NCBI GenBank assembly: GCA_021234155.1
Contig: JAJEKV010000011.1
Coordinates: 16,676,427-16,740,426, forward strand
DNA length: 64,000 nt
Direction of reading: 5' to 3'
From: Isoetes taiwanensis
Taxonomy: Eukaryota > Streptophyta > Lycopodiopsida > Isoetales > Isoetaceae
Shown: piece after piece, positions 23,451 to 37,540 of the stretch
How positions within the stretch are numbered: position 1 is the stretch's first letter
Layout: each line of letters begins with the position of its first letter
Notes under the pieces: model-generated
What the model was told of the DNA's origin: nothing
The model's input: only the letters and a program-made list of their open reading frames with translations
Databases searched by the model: none
Program-made: the position numbers and the translations under genes

Positions 23451-26400
23451 CCCAATTGTCAATTTTATTATAAAGACATCCAATTATCAATCTCTAGCCT
23501 CATAGCCTCTCATAAGGGTCGTAAGGAAACATACCACAAATTGTTGAGAATAGCACAAATCCATCTATTGCAATATATAAGAGTTAATCATTCTGATGGC
23601 TTAAAGGTAGCAAGGCCACTCTTTTCTAAGCAATTTGCGTGAATATAGCAAAAGAAGGCATCCCAGCTCTAATCCACTCTCCTAGATTAAGTGTACTCAA
23701 AAACAAGAAGTTTATGCTCTTGATCATGATGATATCACTTTTAAAACTCTCTAGCGTAGTTGGGTGAATTTCCCATAGCATGAGTGAAGAGGGCTGGCCA
23801 GCTGCCGCCTTTAGTTGCTTCAAGTGGATTCATGTTCCACATTCTAAGTGGACCCAGAGTTCAATGATCCTAGTCTAACTCTGCGGCTTGTTTCTGGCTT
23901 AGAGCAAATATACATATCGAATTGAATCACCTAGGGGTTTGTACTTAATATAAAGCTTGAACTATAGCAGTATGCATCAGATACCTTTGCCAGATACTTT
24001 GACTGCATCCCCTCTATTTTTGAGTTCCTTTTATTTTTAATGTTTTTGTATACTGCCATCTCTTATTGGCCAAAGCAACTTTTTTCCTACATTTTGTGCC
24101 TTCGGGATCCTCCTAGCACTCAAGTATTATTTGACCTCCGTAAGTAGAGCCACATAGTGTCCGTGGGTGGTGGTGGGTGATATGGTGGTAATGGTCGCGG
24201 TGGAGCAAGAGAAGAGGCTGTTACCCAAGTATCTGGCGTTAGCCCGAGAACTGATTTTTGTTAATCCGGCGGTTAAAGGTCATACGGCCAAATGAGGGGT
24301 CAAGACTTAAAATAATGACTCTAAAGCCTTTATAAATCCCTTTCTATTATAAAATTAGCTATTTTAAAATAAAAGGGCCATGACTCTTATCTCAAGTATG
24401 TGTAAAGGGTGTGGTTTTATTATCCGGGGAAGTGGACATCACCATCAATTCTTGACTCCGACATCTCTGGCATAAGACCTGTAGCTACAAGGACCGGCCG
24501 ATACTCGCCAGTAATTTCAATACTAGCTAATTTCTATACTCTAATTCTATCCCGTGGAAATACTTTCTCGAGATAATCCTTTTCCACGTAGCTCTTTTGG
24601 CGAGAGTTGGATAGAGACTTATCACTTTTCATGGAAGAACCCCATTCCTAAGCCTATCCTCTAACATTACTTCTTCTTTAAATTCATGAGTTCTAGTGTT
24701 TAATTGATTTCATCTTAAGCTTCATTTCTTCCAAAAATCTTTCTCTCTCGATAATCTCTTGCCTTAACAACCTCGTACCTACACGAACATCCTCGTGAAC
24801 CTAGAGAGAGAGCACCCAGACGGCCCACGCGAAGACGCTGGAGGACAAATCCCAGTAATTAAAGAAATCTATGAATAAAACTAGAAACGTTTTAAAATAT
24901 TCTCATATTCTAGTTGTATAAGTATTATTATGAATATAAATGGTAATCTCAATTATGTTCACGTGGTATATTTTTGTCTCCACAATTATATCATCGTCAA
25001 ATCAATGCACCACAAAACAACGAACGAATCATCGTAATATAATCTAATGTATGCCTAGAGTACCTAGAAATGTTGAACAACAAGACATCATGACCAAGAG
25101 CCGTGACTCGCTTCACAAGAAACCTACGCCAAGAGTTTGATGTCAGAATAATTTAAGAAGAGCTATCACGTATTCGATCCGGATATCCATGAGAGGTGCG
25201 GCCGCCGTAGGCGCTAGTCAGGGGTAAGATCGTAATGTACTTACTGCTTCTCGTAAAACACACGTACGTAACAATGCTTAAAGGAAGAAAAAGCCGAGAA
25301 GAAGGTCCCTAGCTCTACCCTCCACTTCTGTTCGCATCGAATTCTGGGACGTAAGAGCGAGGCATGTGATCACCAGACGCACTCCAAACCGTATAGGGGG
25401 GCAATAATCACTATCGGGGAAGAAGGTTGACTCAACGCTTAGCAAATGTCCTGAAAGCAAGAAAGTTTGCGCCTCCTCGTGAGAGACACCGTGATCCTAA
25501 TGGAAGCTACATGGCTTGATGAAATGAGGGAATACCTGTGACGCTTATAGTACAGCGACAGACAAAGGCAGAGAAGCTACAACAACCTCAAGGGAGCGTA
25601 AACAGACTTGGTAGAAGAGCCACGCCAAGGCACATGGGATCATGGTGGACAAATGGTGCCTGTAAAGTTTGCTAAGGCATCTGCCATTATAGCTGGCGAG
25701 ATACAAGCGCCGCCATGATGCGCCAGCTTTACCTGACAGTGCATTATGACTAAGGCCTCTAAGGTGGCCGGGGCTGAGTGAGGCGCTGGAGGGCTATATA
25801 GGCGCTTGAACAGAAACCGAAGTTAGTAAGAGCAATCAACCCTAGGACTGTGATCGCATGTAATCCAAAGCAAGCCAGTTTGCAAGTGGACTCCGACCTC
25901 AAGAGAATGCACCAAGGCAAAGAATATTACCATGACAAGGGTAAGGGCACGGGAACCTATAGCCCAAGAGCGAGCCCAAAGAGCAAGCAAGCTCGCATAA
26001 TGCTACACTACGAAGCAGGTACGCAAACTCCGCAAGGTACGCAAGGTGACCTTCAAAGAGCAAGGGATCCAACTATTCCGTCATTGAGGCAGCTTTTTGC
26101 AATCCATTCCCAAAGAGAAGAAGCAGAAGTGCATAGAGGCCGGCCGTGTTTTAGGTGTTTCCAACTGTGGTATAGGACAAAACAACCCGCCTTTGATGAT
26201 GAACGCAAAGATTAGCGCGTAGAGATGGATGGGAGACACTAACCAAGACATCTATCGGCATGCACCTGACTACATTCATAGTGAGTGCCATTATTTTGCA
26301 CGCATTGATAATTTAGGAACGCAAAGCCGCGACCAAGTAATTCCGCCAACCTGAAAGACAAGGATGGTGACCATAGTCGAAGGCTACCGGACTTTGCTAT

Positions 26401-29400
26401 TTGAGATATTTCGCATAGTTGACTTACTCTAAGATTATTATTGTTTTGCTATAAGATTTTGCATTGTATCAATTTTGATATCGTGAGCTCTCTGATCCTC
26501 AAACTCAACGCCTTGGATATGTCTACTAATCATGGCATGCCTGGACAAGAATACAACTGTGTTATTAGCAATGCCGCCCATATTCCTACCTCTTTCAATC
26601 ATGCGTAACGCCAAAGATAAATTGAGTATTCGTGTTTAGCCTATAAATTTCTACTCAAACTTCAGGTAAACCAATGCAAAGATGACCGCATAGTCTCAAG
26701 TAAAAGACGTGTAACAATATACAACAATCTTCCATTGCATCATCATGCAAATGGTTGGAAAAGTTATAGGTTTACCTACCTTTTGGTGAAAAGAGAAATC
26801 CTACTTACGCTTTTTGGATTTATCTCACATGGGAAAGCTACTTCAAATTGTAGTAAAAGTTTTCACATAAAAACAAAAGCTTCAAGCCATGGATAACACT
26901 GATATTGACTAGATTTGATACGGGAAAGCTTTAGAAAAAGCTTTCAAGGTTGCTAAAAGAATAAATTCTCCTGAGAATGCTCCACATGCGTTGCGCCCAA
27001 GCATCCCTTTGTAAACAACCTTATATAATAACTTTTGCTCGCCTAAAGAGGGTACAATTGGTGTAAACTAGCATGAGGTGTGCATTACTTAGCAATGGAG
27101 CAATGCCCACTTCAAATTGGCAAGATCTAAGGCTTCTTGAACGCCACATATACAAGAATAAATACATGTCTTTTATTGTGTTTTTTTATGCCAGACATTT
27201 CTCACAAATTGCAAAAGCCATATTGAATCACAAATTTTGATCATAAGTTCGACGCCTATTACTTTTAATGTAGGTATTCAAGAGTATCTTGATGTGTGGT
27301 TAAGGTATGTGGTTACTCAAGAGTATCTTGATGATGTTCTACTTGGTAAGCCGCTTGAGAAAAGATACATGTTCTGCACCATGAGGATGATGTTTATTAA
27401 TCGTGCATCTTGCATCAATTTGTGAAGGTGGTTTCAGCTAGTCACGGGTGCAAGGCTACTTTTGGCATTGTACAAAAATCAAAAATTGATCTCAAGCTCT
27501 ATAAGGGCCCTGCAAGCCTGTGATATAAGACACTCTACCATACCAACCTTTATTTCTAACTCTAAATATATATAACAAATGCTTGTAAGCTTGGCGTGAA
27601 TGTGCATTATAAATTCATAGAATACAAGTTGTATGCCAAGTAGTAGAGCCTAAGTTTATGAAGCATATTTTGCCAATTTTCAGAGCCAATATACAATATC
27701 CAACAATTTGAGGACTTCCTCAAGATATCTCCGCTAAAGGGATCGTGTACGCCCAATAAAACCAACACAGAATGGATTGTACGCACATTATAGAAAAAAG
27801 CAGAAGAATACTCTTTGTGTTCAGATTTGTTCTTTTCCATCTCCCACCTCAATAATTGTCTCTGTTTATGATGCTTCCAACGCGATGCTAAGTACGTGAG
27901 AGCGTAAGATGGTTGGAGGAAATGATAGCTATGGCATGAACAATATAAAGGCCCATATTGAAAAGACTAAATTTGTCCTAAGGGAAAGGCTTAAACATTT
28001 CCGCTACTTCATTAATGTTTTATTTATATGTGCTATCGCTTGCATATCCTATATCCTCAAGGATTATGATAAGATCATAACATTAATAAAAAAATGCAAG
28101 TTATAAATATGCATCGCTTATCCTTGTTCAATTTTTGTTATGTGCTTTGTTTTGACTTTGAAGTGTACATGGTTTTGATACAAAAGGTGGCTACATTATG
28201 TCATGTGACTTGAAGAAAAGCTTCACCTATTTCTTAAGTGTAAAAATATATAGAAATGTGTAGCTCAATGAGATGTAGATGTGGTTGCAAATTGCTTCAG
28301 AATGGTTCATATACTTGCATGTTCATATGCTTCATATGCTTCTATGTTGATGGTTTTAAAAGCATCATCGGTATGAATCAAGTCTTCACGTGCATTTCTA
28401 AATTTGTCTCATACATGCAAAACTTTCATAGATGCAATCTTCTATTTGATCTTGGAGTTGGAGAATAAAAGAGATTTATTTAGTGCAAATCAAAAAGCGT
28501 AAAGTGAAGATGAGTCTATTTTGTTAAGAAAATCTTGATCTCTACATCCCGATTTCATCATTGGGACAATGGATCTTTGAACCTGCAAAATATGACCAAA
28601 ACATAGATGTAGTAATGCCACACATGTATTCATCTTAATCCTAAAATCACTTGTGTAGCAAAGGTGTGAAGCCAGAAGGAGCTAAAAGCATAAAGATCAC
28701 CTTGACTGCTCCACGCGCCATATCTTGGTTTTCACGGGAGTGGATATCGAGACTTATTTCTATATGTCTTGACAAGAGACACTATTAAGTATTGGATTCA
28801 TAGATGCATCGTTGTGCCGGGATAGATTGAAATAGGTGTTGGAATAACAAAGGCCCCGATTACGCTTGCAAATTTTATGAAGGTAACAAACTTTGGATGT
28901 AAGTTTCTAGAATTACGATGCAAGCTGTTATAAAATTTGGGGTCTTTGTAAATCTAATGTTGTTAATAAGTAGTCTTCTTCTTGATAAGCATTTGTAAAT
29001 GAAGCAAAGGTACAAGAGGAGTCGATTAACATTTGGAAATATGATTATGAGGCCGGGTTTTGTAAGCAAATATGATTGGCAGAAGTTATGCGGCCCTTAT
29101 CCACGAGGAAATCAAATATATTTGGAATTCACTTGGTTAGATCTTATTTTCATGTTTTTTGAATGGAATGTATGGATTTAAAATACGACGCTGGATCAAC
29201 TGGGTTTGAAGCTAGTGGATTGCTCAGAGCTTTTAGAGTTATTTTTTAGGTGCATGTGCAGTGGATTTCCAACTAGGGGCGAATATAGGAAGTTGCGTAT
29301 TAGCGTCATAAACCTCCACCTTGCATTTGAAGAAGATTGCCGATTTGGAGTAACTGATTTGGCTTTTCGATTTGTTAGATATCACGGTTAGCAGTTGTAT

Positions 29401-29890
29401 CCCACATGATGAAGAATGAAAAAAGAAGAAAGAGGCGGAGTCATTATTAAAATTGGGAGTTGTTATTTTGAATTTAATAGTTACAAAATGAATTGATTTA
29501 TAAGTTGAACTTCAAAGCACCTAGTCGTATAACAGCCATTCCTAGGATGGGTCCTATGATAGGCATATATCTTGGCGGAAGTGAAGTGGTGTTCTCATTG
29601 GAGCTTTGTAAATATCGTTGAGGTACAAATTGATTCCCCAACGCGGGGAGTATAATTTGAAAAACACTTGAAATCTGCATGCTCGAGAAACTAGACAATC
29701 ATCGAGAGCATGGCCAAGGAAACTAGGGATACAAGATAAAAATGATATATCCACACGCCTTGTCCACATACAAAATGTAAGAATGTGATATTTGCTTCTC
29801 ATGGGATAGAAAAACCCGCGCCAGTTTCGAGGAAAAACTAATAAGCGGCATCATGCTTTCAAAACCGCGCATCGTTAAGCGAAATATTAA
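23451..29890. other. No gene recognised
   Basis: Largely AT-rich, with GC-richer stretches at about 24.15-24.3 and 25.05-26.4 kb. Frames of 60-121 codons occur on both strands, the longest at 25850-26215 (plus, basic, no family motif). CTATATAGG at 25794-25802 is a possible TATA box just upstream of that frame, and the arrangement could be an old LTR, but no second copy is visible in the window. Near 27268 and 27316 the phrase CAAGAGTATCTTGATG occurs twice, 48 bases apart. Confidence 0.4.
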
Positions 29891-30021
29891 CCCGCCGAGA
29901 TGATGGCCCGACAAGCAGAAAGCGCAAAAATATTTTACAATGGGAATTTGAAAGAGAATAACCCGTTAAAAGTTAAGCCGGGCATAAGCACATTACCAAA
30001 GTGCAAAACAAAGAATATAAT

Positions 30022-30258
30022 ACTTTCGGAGGCTCGAGGGGCCGCGCCGAGAGAAGAAACAACAACGACAATCAGGGAACCATCCACGGAAAAACCATCC
30101 AGCGGGGAATCAACCCGATTAGTCTTTGTCACGAGGCTCTGATTACCCGCAGCAGAAAGCGAAATCAACAAGTACTCGGGAATTTCTGGTATGGCGAGAA
30201 AATGAAATAACAAAATATTCTCGGAGGGCTACAGAAGCCCGCGCCGAGAAAAGAACGA
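30022..30258 (+). repeat. Pair of GCGCCGAGA-containing repeats, 190 bp apart
   Basis: Copy one (30022-30063) and copy two (30213-30258) both read TCGGAGG, then CT, a short variable part, GGGCC or GCCC, and CGCGCCGAGA followed by an AGAA-rich end. They lie at the left edge of the purine-rich tract. Confidence 0.45.
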
Positions 30259-30378
30259 TAAAGTATGCCTCGAAGCTACTATGCAGCCAGAAAACATTAA
30301 TAATGCACTTAAAGAATAGAACAAAGCGGAGCGATTGCCACCATCAAGTCGGACAATCCACAAGGGAGGAGAATTGAG

Positions 30379-30515
30379 GAAAGCGATAGGATAGAAGAAG
30401 AAATCTAAACAAGAGAAACCTTAGATGATAGAACAATGAAGAGAATTTGAATAAATGGGAGGAGTGACAAAGGGGCGTTATCAAAGGAATGTCGGTTCTA
30501 TTGGCATGCTTAATG
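30379..30515 (+). repeat. Left copy of a 140-150 bp direct repeat bracketing the purine-rich tract
   Basis: It shares with 35692-35842 the runs AAGAAGAAATCTA, GAGAATTTGAATAAATGGGA, GGAGTGACAA, and GTTCTATT followed by CATGCTTAAT. The two copies are 5.3 kb apart in the same orientation. This could be a short LTR pair or a local duplication. Confidence 0.65.
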
Positions 30516-33500
30516 AGCGTGCTGTCAGGATGGAATCTATGATAAAACTATCTTGGCGATAGAAGGAACAAACTCAAAAACACTCAGCATAGGTAGAAGA
30601 GGCTAAAATATAGTATAAATAAAGGGAGCTTGAGTCTACAAAAGGGTCAGCGAGAAAGAATGCCTGGAGATAAGGCTGATGGGGACGGTGAACAAAATGG
30701 ATCAAAATGGCAACAAAGGCACAAGAAACCGGTTGAACATCGAAAGAGCCACAACAAATTGGCGGTGAAGAAGAACACATAGAAGAAAAGAACATAAAAT
30801 GCGAAAGGGCAAAGAGTAAATTAAGTCGGAGCGGATGGTGGCATGGAAACAAAGGCGACTAAGAAAGCGGAGCAAATTGAAACAAAGTAAAAGGTGGCGA
30901 ATAAAAGTAGAAAGAAAAAGAGTGGAAGGGACAAAACTTCGACCGGGAAGCGAGTGGGAGAAGGTAACGAGACAAACAATGAAGCCACCTGAAGACAAAT
31001 GGATACATGGAACAAAGGATAGAAACCGAACCAACAAAGGGAACTAAAGAGCAAAAAGAGTCAACAAATTGCAAAACAAAAGAAATGGTAGAATAGGATG
31101 GCTAAGAATACGAACGGAAATGGGACAAAACAAAAATTTGAGAACAAGGCTAGGGAACAACCGACATAATCGGTGAAAGGAAACGAGACAAAACAAAAGT
31201 AAGGGAGATATGACAAAAAGCGGAAGAACTAAACACGAGGACAAAGGACTAAACAAACATGATCTTGGTCGGAAAAGAACAACAAGAAAGAGAATAACAA
31301 GGGGCAACAAAGCAAAATAGAGAATAGATTAAAGGAGCAAATATTAAGAAAAAGGAGAAACGAGGGGGACAAAAGCGAAAAACAGTACGACGATAAGATG
31401 ACTAAGGGACAAGGGAGAAAAGCAGTAAAAGAGACAATGGAGAAAAATGAAACAAACCATGGGTTAATAAAACATAAGAAAGAGAACTAGAAGCTGAGGA
31501 AAATGGAAATAGACCCATGGTGCTAAACTAAAACATGAGTAAAGAGTCGAGATAAAAGGCAAAAAAGAAAACAAATAGGAAACCATGGAACAGGTATTGA
31601 TGCAAATTGTTAACAAAAGAGGTGGTGACAATGCAACAACAACTCGAAGTGACCAAAGGGAAGTTATCAAAACCAAGGGGCAAACAAAGGGAACAAACGC
31701 GGGTGATAATGTGCATGATAGATGAAGATAGCGTCGGCGCAAAGAGAAATAGATTAAGCAATAACGAGTTCGAAAAACAATAGTTTGAAAGTTAATGAGA
31801 ACAAAATGGAGGTCAAATAGAATAGAATTTTGGGTAAAGATAAACGAGAAATGCCGTCAGATGGACCTAAAGGCATGTAATAATGATTAAAGAGCACAAA
31901 GTACGGAAACCAAGAATAATAAGATAGATGGATGAAGTATTTAATATCATGGAATAAAACAAACAAAAGCAGGACAAAGAAATTTTAACAAGCGGTTGGA
32001 CTAAACAAGTTGAGACAAAGCTAATAGGATATATGCGAAACAAATCGACAACAAAGAGGTCGCTTGAAAACACAAAAACATAAAACTAGATAAAAAGGCA
32101 AAAAGAATTACCTAAATAAAAATTAAAAGAAACAAAAGCTATAAGGCGAACGGAACAGCGAGGAAATAAAGGCTGAAGTGCGAAAATTAGAAATCTGGAA
32201 AAAATTTAAGCAATCAGACTAAAAGCCGAGGCGGCACCGATCCACGAGGACAATGGAGTTGGAAGCGTAAAGCATATGGATTAACAAATGCAAAGAGAAC
32301 CGGCGGAAAATGGAAAGAATTAGAAACCCATGGTACCAAAAATCTAAAGAGAGTATAAAATATGGTAAAAGAGAGTGAAATAAGAAAGCTGATGGGTTGA
32401 AGGACTAAGCAAGGCAATGAACACAATTACAAAATGCGAATTAAAATGAAATGACGGAGAAAATAAAAGTAGACTAATAGGAGGAAAGATAGGTGAAGCG
32501 AGGACCATGAACTTTCTGTGACAAAAAAGGAACATTAACAGGTAGCATAGATATAGGTGAGTGACCCGCAAAAGGGTACCAAAAGCTAAAACAAAATAAA
32601 CCACTTCGCGTTGAAAGCACAGAATGTGAAACAAAGGCAGAACAATTAGCAAAGGCTCAATGGAAAAGCAAAAGCAAAGTGGTTCAAAGAAGCGAAGATT
32701 GCCAGCAAAGCCGACGGATCATAGAACAAAAAATGGTTCTATCGACGAACCGAAAATAAAGGCTCAAAGAACTTGGGGAGAAACAGAAACGGGAAAACCG
32801 ACTAAAGGAGGCTAAACAGTTAAGAGGTGAGAAGCGGATGGACAATATAACAAAACAAATTCAAAGAAACTAAGTGCTGGATGATGATATCAAAACTAAT
32901 AAAGTGGGTAAGCTGGGGCAAGAATGAATTGTGAAGAATAACAAAATTACATCAACGGTCGCCGGATTGGTAATGATGAGGGAAGTTGGTCACAAGCGGT
33001 GGAATAAAGCACCAACAGTCGCAGTGCTAATATCTGTTAATAGAAACTAGCCACGGAGAAAGAAACAAGAATGATCTTTGACCCCGTTGAACATCATTAT
33101 AAGTCAAATGGAGCCAGGGGTGAGGGTATGGGGAAGCCGAACCACCTAAATGAGAGGAGGATATCGAGGAGAAAAAGGACTAAGAAGTTAGGTGAAAAGC
33201 GTGCAAGACCGGACTTGATCAATAAAAATTAGAGAAATGGAGAAATAGACATATAAATGAAAGAAAGAAAAATACATCATCATGTCTTTACCATGCTAAG
33301 ATGAAACTGTCCACAATCCGCGACAGGAAGTATGACATAGTGCGATAAAACACGCTACAGCTCTAACATGTAGCTTTAACAAAAGCGAGCAAAATGGCGA
33401 CGTAAATCAAAACCATGCATCTAAAAAATGATTCTCAAAGTTATCATAATCCAAAACCACAATAGGAATGAGGAGCATGGCTACACCACTAAAATCAAAA

Positions 33501-35691
33501 GGCCCATGCATCCAAACTCTGGCCAAGAATCTCTTGAAATAGATTAGGCTTATATTTATGAAAACATCCAGCCGGGTTAACACATGTGTGATGATTGGAG
33601 CGGCGTCTAATATAGGCCAATGCTCAAATGAGACAAAGATGTACCACAAACCTGAATGCGCATGCCCCAAAATAAAGAAGCATCCCATCGATGTGGTGCA
33701 TGTGCTTAAAGACCAAAATGCCAAAGAGGGATATGAATCAATTTCATTATTACAAGAACAATGGCAAAGCGTATTATAGAGAAGAATGCAAGCGATTAAG
33801 GGCTCAAAAATAATACTAATTTCTTGCGGAAATAATGGACCAACAACGAGGGCCATGGCACCAAAGAGGAACCAATGTGGTCAGTATGCGTGTCGCGCAA
33901 CAACCACGGACAAGAGTGCAGTACCCATCGCCGGAACTTCGCCGAGTTGGCATCTGATTACAACATTAAGTATCCCAATATCGAGTGCTGAATTGGTCGA
34001 AGACCGCCCCTACGAGCAACCAAATGGCAGAGTAGTAGAATTTTGCTCCCATCGGCGGCTTGCCCCTAAAACATCCTTCATGGATAAAGAATAAAGATGC
34101 AAATTGATATCACGTTGAACATTTAAGGCCATAAAAAAGATATGCAAACAAAATGATAAAGAACCTAGAAGCGTGCATGTAAAGGTCACATCAAAAGACA
34201 AATGCTTGTGAGAAATAGACAAGTTCCTTAGTGAAGAACAAAGCTTCACCGATTTTTATGAGAGATCACGATAAACGATAAGGTATGCAAAACTAAAAGA
34301 TGCTATGCTAACTAGCGTCCAACTCAAGTAAAATCCCATCTCCTGGCCGATAGATCTAAAACCCGGTAAAACAAACCGGTGAGTATGCATACATACTAAT
34401 ACTAAGTGCACAGCAGGAGCTCGTCGAGGATAACCATATAACAACAAATGAAAGTGGATACAACATGCCAAAAAGATCGAGAAAATCGAGGAAGATGGCC
34501 CGCGTCGCGGAAGCAAGGTTCTATATCGAGGTTTAATAAACACATGGACAAAGAGCTTGTCAAACATCAGAACATCCATGCAAGACCCACGAGAAAAAAT
34601 AATATGATTTGAACCGATTATCCTACAAATATGGTACCAGAGGAAAAGCAAAGAAGCATCCATCTGTGAGAATCCGAACGGTGAGAAATCAATGAGGTTG
34701 AAATTATTTACAGCTCGAGCTTTATGCAGAAACTTCGAGAGCGGTGAGAAGAGCAAAAAGTAAGCTACGAGACAAAACACCGCGAGAATACAATCCAGAA
34801 ATGAAATCTAAGCGACAAAACGGTCGAGAAAGTTTGAGCGCGAATCAATTCAACAAACCCTTAAGGTGTAGAAGCGGTGTATCCTAGTGAAGAAGAGGGG
34901 CTGGAATCAAAATCACGATAGCGATAAAAGGCAGGCCGAGGAGAAGATTAGCGGTTATGCGGATTATATAAGTTGCAATTTTATAAATTTGATTGGGCGC
35001 GGCAAATCATTGAGACTTGAGCAAGAATGAACAAGAAGCCTAAGCAGTGAATACTTTACCAAATAGCGCAATCCGACCAAATAAGAACTCAATCGGCACC
35101 CGATCCAACTATCGAGGCTATCTAAATGCGCCAAGAATGCATTTTGGTAATAAAACAACAACAATCGGGGTTTATTTCGTGAACGCCGCAACGGAACCCA
35201 AATCATGGAATAAAGGAACCGCAGTTAAAGAAGAATCAATCGAGGGGTTAAGGCATTAGTTTTCCGCGAAAACTTCGGGCCTAAGCGTGAAAAAAGCGGC
35301 AAAGGAAAAGAAAAAGCGGAAAAGAAAAACTTCGATTCACAATACTTATCACGGAAAATGGCTCCAGTTGTAGAAAGCCATCGCGACACTCTTACAAACA
35401 AGCCTTGGAGTAAGCTGGCGGAAACGCAGATTTAAAGCCAAAGAGCGATCCAGCAGCTCAAACTAGAAGACATCCCAAATAATTTTCTTTCGATTGATTG
35501 ACTCAATGGTCACGGCGAGTTGATGGCGCTTCTAAAGACAAAAGGAGCGGAAGGAACCACCCGAGACAAAACCCGAAGGGTAAGGCATGAAGAATTAAAG
35601 GTTAAGATTTGGTAGGAGACGAAGAAACTATGAGAAGGGTAGGGATGAAGAAGTAGGGTAAGATACATAGAACAAATTAAGCGAGTGGTGA

Positions 35692-35842
35692 GAAAGCGAT
35701 GATAGGATAGAGAAGAAGAAGAAATCTAGCTCAAGAGAAGCGCCCGATGATAGAAACGATGAAGAGAGAATTTGAATAAATGGGAGGAGTGACAAGGGGG
35801 CGTCCCCATCAAGGGAATGTAGTTCTATTAACATGCTTAATA
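35692..35842 (+). repeat. Right copy of the 140-150 bp direct repeat
   Basis: The partner of 30379-30515, with a few small indels. It coincides with the right edge of the purine-rich composition; sequence after 35860 returns to balanced strands. No primer site or polypurine tract could be assigned next to either copy with confidence. Confidence 0.65.
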
Positions 35843-37487
35843 GAACCCGTGGCATTAAAATATTTACAAAATAAGTAATGCAGCCCATTAGAAACTTTGA
35901 GTAAAACAATTTAGCAATTTTAACTATTTCTTAATAAACAAGGCGATAAAAACTTGGAAAATCGAGAAGGGAAAAATCTTAAAAGGCGATCTTTCATAAA
36001 TATTACCTTCCTAAAACTTCAGAAAGCCAACTTGAAGGAAAAAATCTAACCAATTCTAGCTATTTCCTAAAATGCTTGCCAAAACTTTCTGGTGTACCTT
36101 TGCTAGTTTTATTGGCTTTACCGAGGCATGGAGGTGTGGGCGTCCATCTCATGCATCCCACCTGTCAGGCAACTCATATATCGCGGCGATGTCAACCTCG
36201 GCCTATACTCGGAGGACATGCACATCACTGAATGCTCTTGAAGCACTTTGCCGGTCGGGCATGCGAGTTAACGGTCAAAATTAGGGTGCTGCTAGTTTAG
36301 ATCATCCGTCGGCCAAAGGCTTCCACTCATTCCACTTACCGGGGACAAGATATAGAGGTGGCTCAGACCACCACAAGTACTTGTGGATCGAGTTCTCTGC
36401 TACCACCCATTTGGGATGTTACTTATCGGAGTTCGCGAGGTCCGCGATGGGATTGGAAAGCACTATATGCCATGCATAACAACAGCCCTGCGAGTTGGCA
36501 ATACTGGGGCCGCGAATGCACTTATTTAGGGATTGGTCGGTAGATCACCTCTTGTATAGAGACAAAAGTAGCGGAGGGTTAGATGATATCTCTCAACTTA
36601 CGGAATGACCTCGGCGAGGTCTGAAGCCTTCTTGGCATGGAGCCCTTGAGGGTAAAGTCCACAATTCCAATACCGAGATCCTACTCCGGAGGCAGTTTTA
36701 TCCCTTCAGCGGGCTGCATTGGGCCATATTATTTACTTCGAGGAAGGTGGTCACTATGGGTGATTTAGGCGATGGGTACTAGCGCCTCAAAAGCTTTGTT
36801 GGAAGGATAAACAAGCTCTATGGTTTCACTTTGGGGTGTCTGGGAGGGCAAACAAATGCGATGCAGTCTGAGACAAGAAGGATCACCAAGGCACTTAAGC
36901 TATATACCTAGATGCTACTTTTCTTCCATGAGTCTGCGGGATCGGTGCTCGATGCAGTTAAGTTGGCCCACTATCGTGACAAGTCAATCCTATATAGAGC
37001 TCCGCGAGGCTATACTAGTACTTGTACACTGTTACCCATGAAGAAAGCGGACTTATAGCTTCCATTACATACCGGAGTGCACTCGTCTCGCATTGGGGGC
37101 CAGGGCGTTGGAAGGCTCGGGAAGCGGGAGGGCGAGGGCTTTGCCCGATGGTGCGACGAGTGCCATTGAAGATGAATGTCATGCCCTCGGATCACGCCCA
37201 TCATTTGCCCATATCCGGGCGGTATGTTCGATTACTAGTGCACGGCCCGGCCGTTGCATGAGTTATTGAATCACGGCATCGATTATGGGCTTGTTGGAAT
37301 CATACCTCTAGGAGGTTATGGATGCCGCAGTTCGGTTATTGTCCGTAGGGACAATGTTAATCTATATGGGTATGCGGAGTGTACCCGGTATACTTATTAC
37401 TGCTAAGTTTTTCCCTCGAAAACCGCCGGTGAGGAGTTTTCATCGGCTTGATGTCAATACTTCTTTGCTCTCTTTTGTTTAGGTCCA

Positions 37488-37510
37488 TAGGCCAATTGGT
37501 CTCAGAGTGA
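37488..37510 (-). repeat. Dispersed GAGACCAATTGGCCTATAG motif, copy 2
   Basis: The minus strand reads CTGAGACCAATTGGCCTATGG. It is preceded, as in copy 1, by TTTTTATCATTC and then a tract with AATAGAATG. The shared flank extends the similarity to about 60 bases. Confidence 0.65.
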
Positions 37511-37540
37511 ATGATAAAAATCCTATTATTCACCATTACA

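Larger units (their letters stand above)
29900..35860. other. Purine-rich tract with extreme strand asymmetry
   Basis: For about 6 kb the plus strand is dominated by A and G, with very little T, most strongly at about 30.6-33.4 kb (runs such as AAACAAAAG and GGAGAAACGAGGGGGACA). Stops are frequent in all plus frames. The longer minus-strand frames (up to 174 codons at 34256-34780 and 149 at 33407-33856) are Phe/Leu/Ser-rich, as any pyrimidine-rich strand would be, and show no domain. At 33620-33690 the plus strand reads CSNETKMYHKPECACPKIKK, which resembles a copia-type zinc knuckle but lacks the second Cys. The function is unknown. Confidence 0.55.

Noticed and set aside
25794-25802. CTATATAGG as an LTR or gene promoter
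   Set aside because: No second LTR copy, primer site or recognisable protein follows. Kept only as a remark.
34256-34780. 174-codon minus frame with a PFG......AS pattern like gypsy reverse transcriptase
   Set aside because: Flanking blocks (GYHQIR, YLDD) are absent in all frames. A Phe/Ser/Leu-rich frame is expected on the pyrimidine-rich strand.
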